Below are positions 63,404 through 64,000 of a stretch of DNA of 64,000 nt, piece by piece. Positions within the stretch are counted from its first letter, which is position 1, and each line of letters starts with the position of its first letter. The position numbers and the translations under genes were made by a program. The stretch is from Anaeromassilibacillus sp. An200 (lineage in GTDB: Bacteria > Bacillota > Clostridia > Oscillospirales > Acutalibacteraceae): the NCBI RefSeq assembly GCF_002160025.1, contig NZ_NFJU01000001.1:185700-249699 (forward strand), read 5' to 3'. The notes below the pieces were generated by a model that worked only from the letters and a program-made list of their open reading frames with translations, did no database searches and was not told the origin of the DNA.

Positions 63404-63858
63404 TTATATAGCAACTTGTATCAATACGGTTATTGGGATGCCGTTTTTCCGTTGTATCTTCTGAGCATATTCCACCAGCGCCCGTGCATTGCTGGCAGGA
63501 TGCCAGACATAGGCAATGAGATGGTCTACATGATCCACAACATAGCGATTTGCCCTCACGATTGCAGCCTTGCGCGGAATACATTCCATCCCTGGTGGAT
63601 AGAAGGTGCTGTCAAATCCATCTGGAGTTGGGATGGGTCGCTCCGCCGGATGATATGGCAGCAGCAAAGTGAGCTTCACTTCTGGGTGGAATCGCTTGGC
63701 TTCTTTGACTGCCGATGCTGCAATTCACCGTAGTGACCAACGATAAATTCTGTAACACCATATCCAACAATGTGCTGCTCCACAGCTGCATACAATGCCA
63801 GATAAATTTCTTCCGATACCTCCCTATGCCCGATGAAAAAACAGCTTTTTCCGCCCAA
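63404..63858 (-). pseudogene. SLOG-superfamily (DUF1273-like) protein, frameshifted
   Basis: Two frames together make one gene. The first (from TTG 63858, with AAAGGAGG seven bases ahead) reads KSCFFIGHREVSEEIYLAL ... FIVGHYGE and then drifts out of frame near 63728; the second (ending 63404) reads AASAVKEAKRFHPEVKLTLL, then PYHPAERP and RKAAIVRANRYVVDHVDHLIAYV. The GHR and RN-x-x-x-VDHVD-x-LIAYV patterns are typical of SLOG nucleotide-binding proteins. Comparison with the expected GHYGxFDxxAA suggests a deletion of about ten bases. It is more GC-balanced than its neighbour. Confidence 0.7.
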
Positions 63859-63890
63859 AGTTTTTCCTCCTTTTTAGTTGTGTTTATCGT

Positions 63891-63945
63891 TAAAATTATA
63901 CGATATAAATGATTAAATCACAACGATTTATCAAAGTATAATTTA
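63891..63945. repeat. Inverted repeat carrying divergent -10 boxes
   Basis: TAAAATTATAC (63891-63901) and GTATAATTTA (63936-63945) are inverted copies. Each contains a perfect TATAAT facing outward: one for the SLOG-type gene (minus), one for the gene starting near 63975 (plus). TTGTGA lies 17 bases from the minus-strand box. Confidence 0.55.
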
Positions 63946-63974
63946 CGAAGAACACAAGCAAAGGAGTGATGCAG

Positions 63975-64000
63975 GTGAAGGATATTCTCTCGGTTATAAC
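63975..64000 (+). CDS. Start of a gene cut by the window end
   Basis: AAAGGAG at 63960-63966 is followed eight bases later by GTG (63975), giving MKDILSVI before the sequence ends; an in-frame ATG at 63969 lies too close to the ribosome-binding site. A TATAAT at 63937-63942 is correctly placed upstream. Nothing can be said about function from eight codons. Confidence 0.55.

Noticed and set aside
63317..63733. A 138-codon plus-strand frame in the AT-rich island
   Set aside because: It is antisense to the SLOG-type pseudogene, which has recognisable motifs; the plus-strand product has none and lacks a ribosome-binding site.

Overview
The window reads as a chromosome segment of a Gram-positive, endospore-forming anaerobe of the class Clostridia, most likely Oscillospirales (Clostridium cluster IV). 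The reasons are a complete spoIIG pair (spoIIGA, sigE), a gerA-type germination locus, strong AGGAGG ribosome-binding sites, a T-box riboswitch, a Na+-pumping decarboxylase beta/gamma pair, and the low-GC-lineage order miaB-ylbF-mutS-mutL-miaA-(hlyD-like)-yggS-sepF-ylmH-divIVA-ileS-lspA-rluD, all in moderately GC-rich DNA. The genus is an inference. The segment is mostly core genome; only about 62.3-64.0 kb looks like an acquired, decaying island.

Layout. 0-6.8 kb (+): the 3' end of an ABC exporter, an M24 peptidase, then a T-box-controlled operon of a lactate/malate-type dehydrogenase, a TrpXYZ-type amino-acid ABC importer, a GNAT acetyltransferase and an SCP2-domain protein. 6.8-9.4 kb: DUF554 membrane protein and an alpha/beta hydrolase (-), and a DtxR-type regulator (+). 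9.5-12.2 kb (+): a self-contained zinc-resistance operon of an SmtB-type sensor with its operator, a free-standing HMA metallochaperone and a P1B ATPase. 12.2-29.6 kb (-): a long housekeeping block with ComEA-like protein, HAD hydrolase, rluD, lspA, ileS, divIVA, ylmH, sepF, yggS, HlyD-like adaptor, miaA, mutL, mutS, ylbF-like and miaB. 29.7-33.4 kb (+): MgtC-like protein, tRNA-Leu(GAG) and an ABC-2 exporter. 33.4-38.0 kb (-): mscL with a zinc ribbon, pcrA, and decarboxylase beta and gamma subunits. 38.2-39.8 kb (+): an AraC regulator and a DUF1836 protein. 39.8-43.5 kb (-): gerAA and a fused gerAB-gerAC. 43.6-46.1 kb (+): DUF421 and DUF4363 proteins, nrdR and a secreted coiled-coil protein. 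46.2-58.5 kb (-): M3 peptidase, pyrG, asnB, spoIIG operon, orphan mazF, a GerS-like lipoprotein, nnr, acpS, a DUF6106-like membrane protein and a PurF-like protein. 58.8-62.2 kb (+): NhaC antiporter, MerR regulator and a 2,4-diaminopentanoate-dehydrogenase-like enzyme. 62.4-64.0 kb: two frame-broken conflict/SLOG-type genes and the start of another gene.

The most notable points are the T-box joining a dehydrogenase with mixed LDH/MDH residues to a predicted tryptophan importer; a single-polypeptide GerAB-GerAC fusion; an orphan mazF where alr and mazE would be expected; a PurF-like protein whose N-terminal nucleophilic cysteine is replaced by glycine; a MerR-type 19-bp-spacer promoter in front of the diaminopentanoate-dehydrogenase-like gene; and a TRADD-N-associated-type membrane gene broken at a homopolymer. 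No CRISPR array, rRNA, intact transposase or replication origin is visible.
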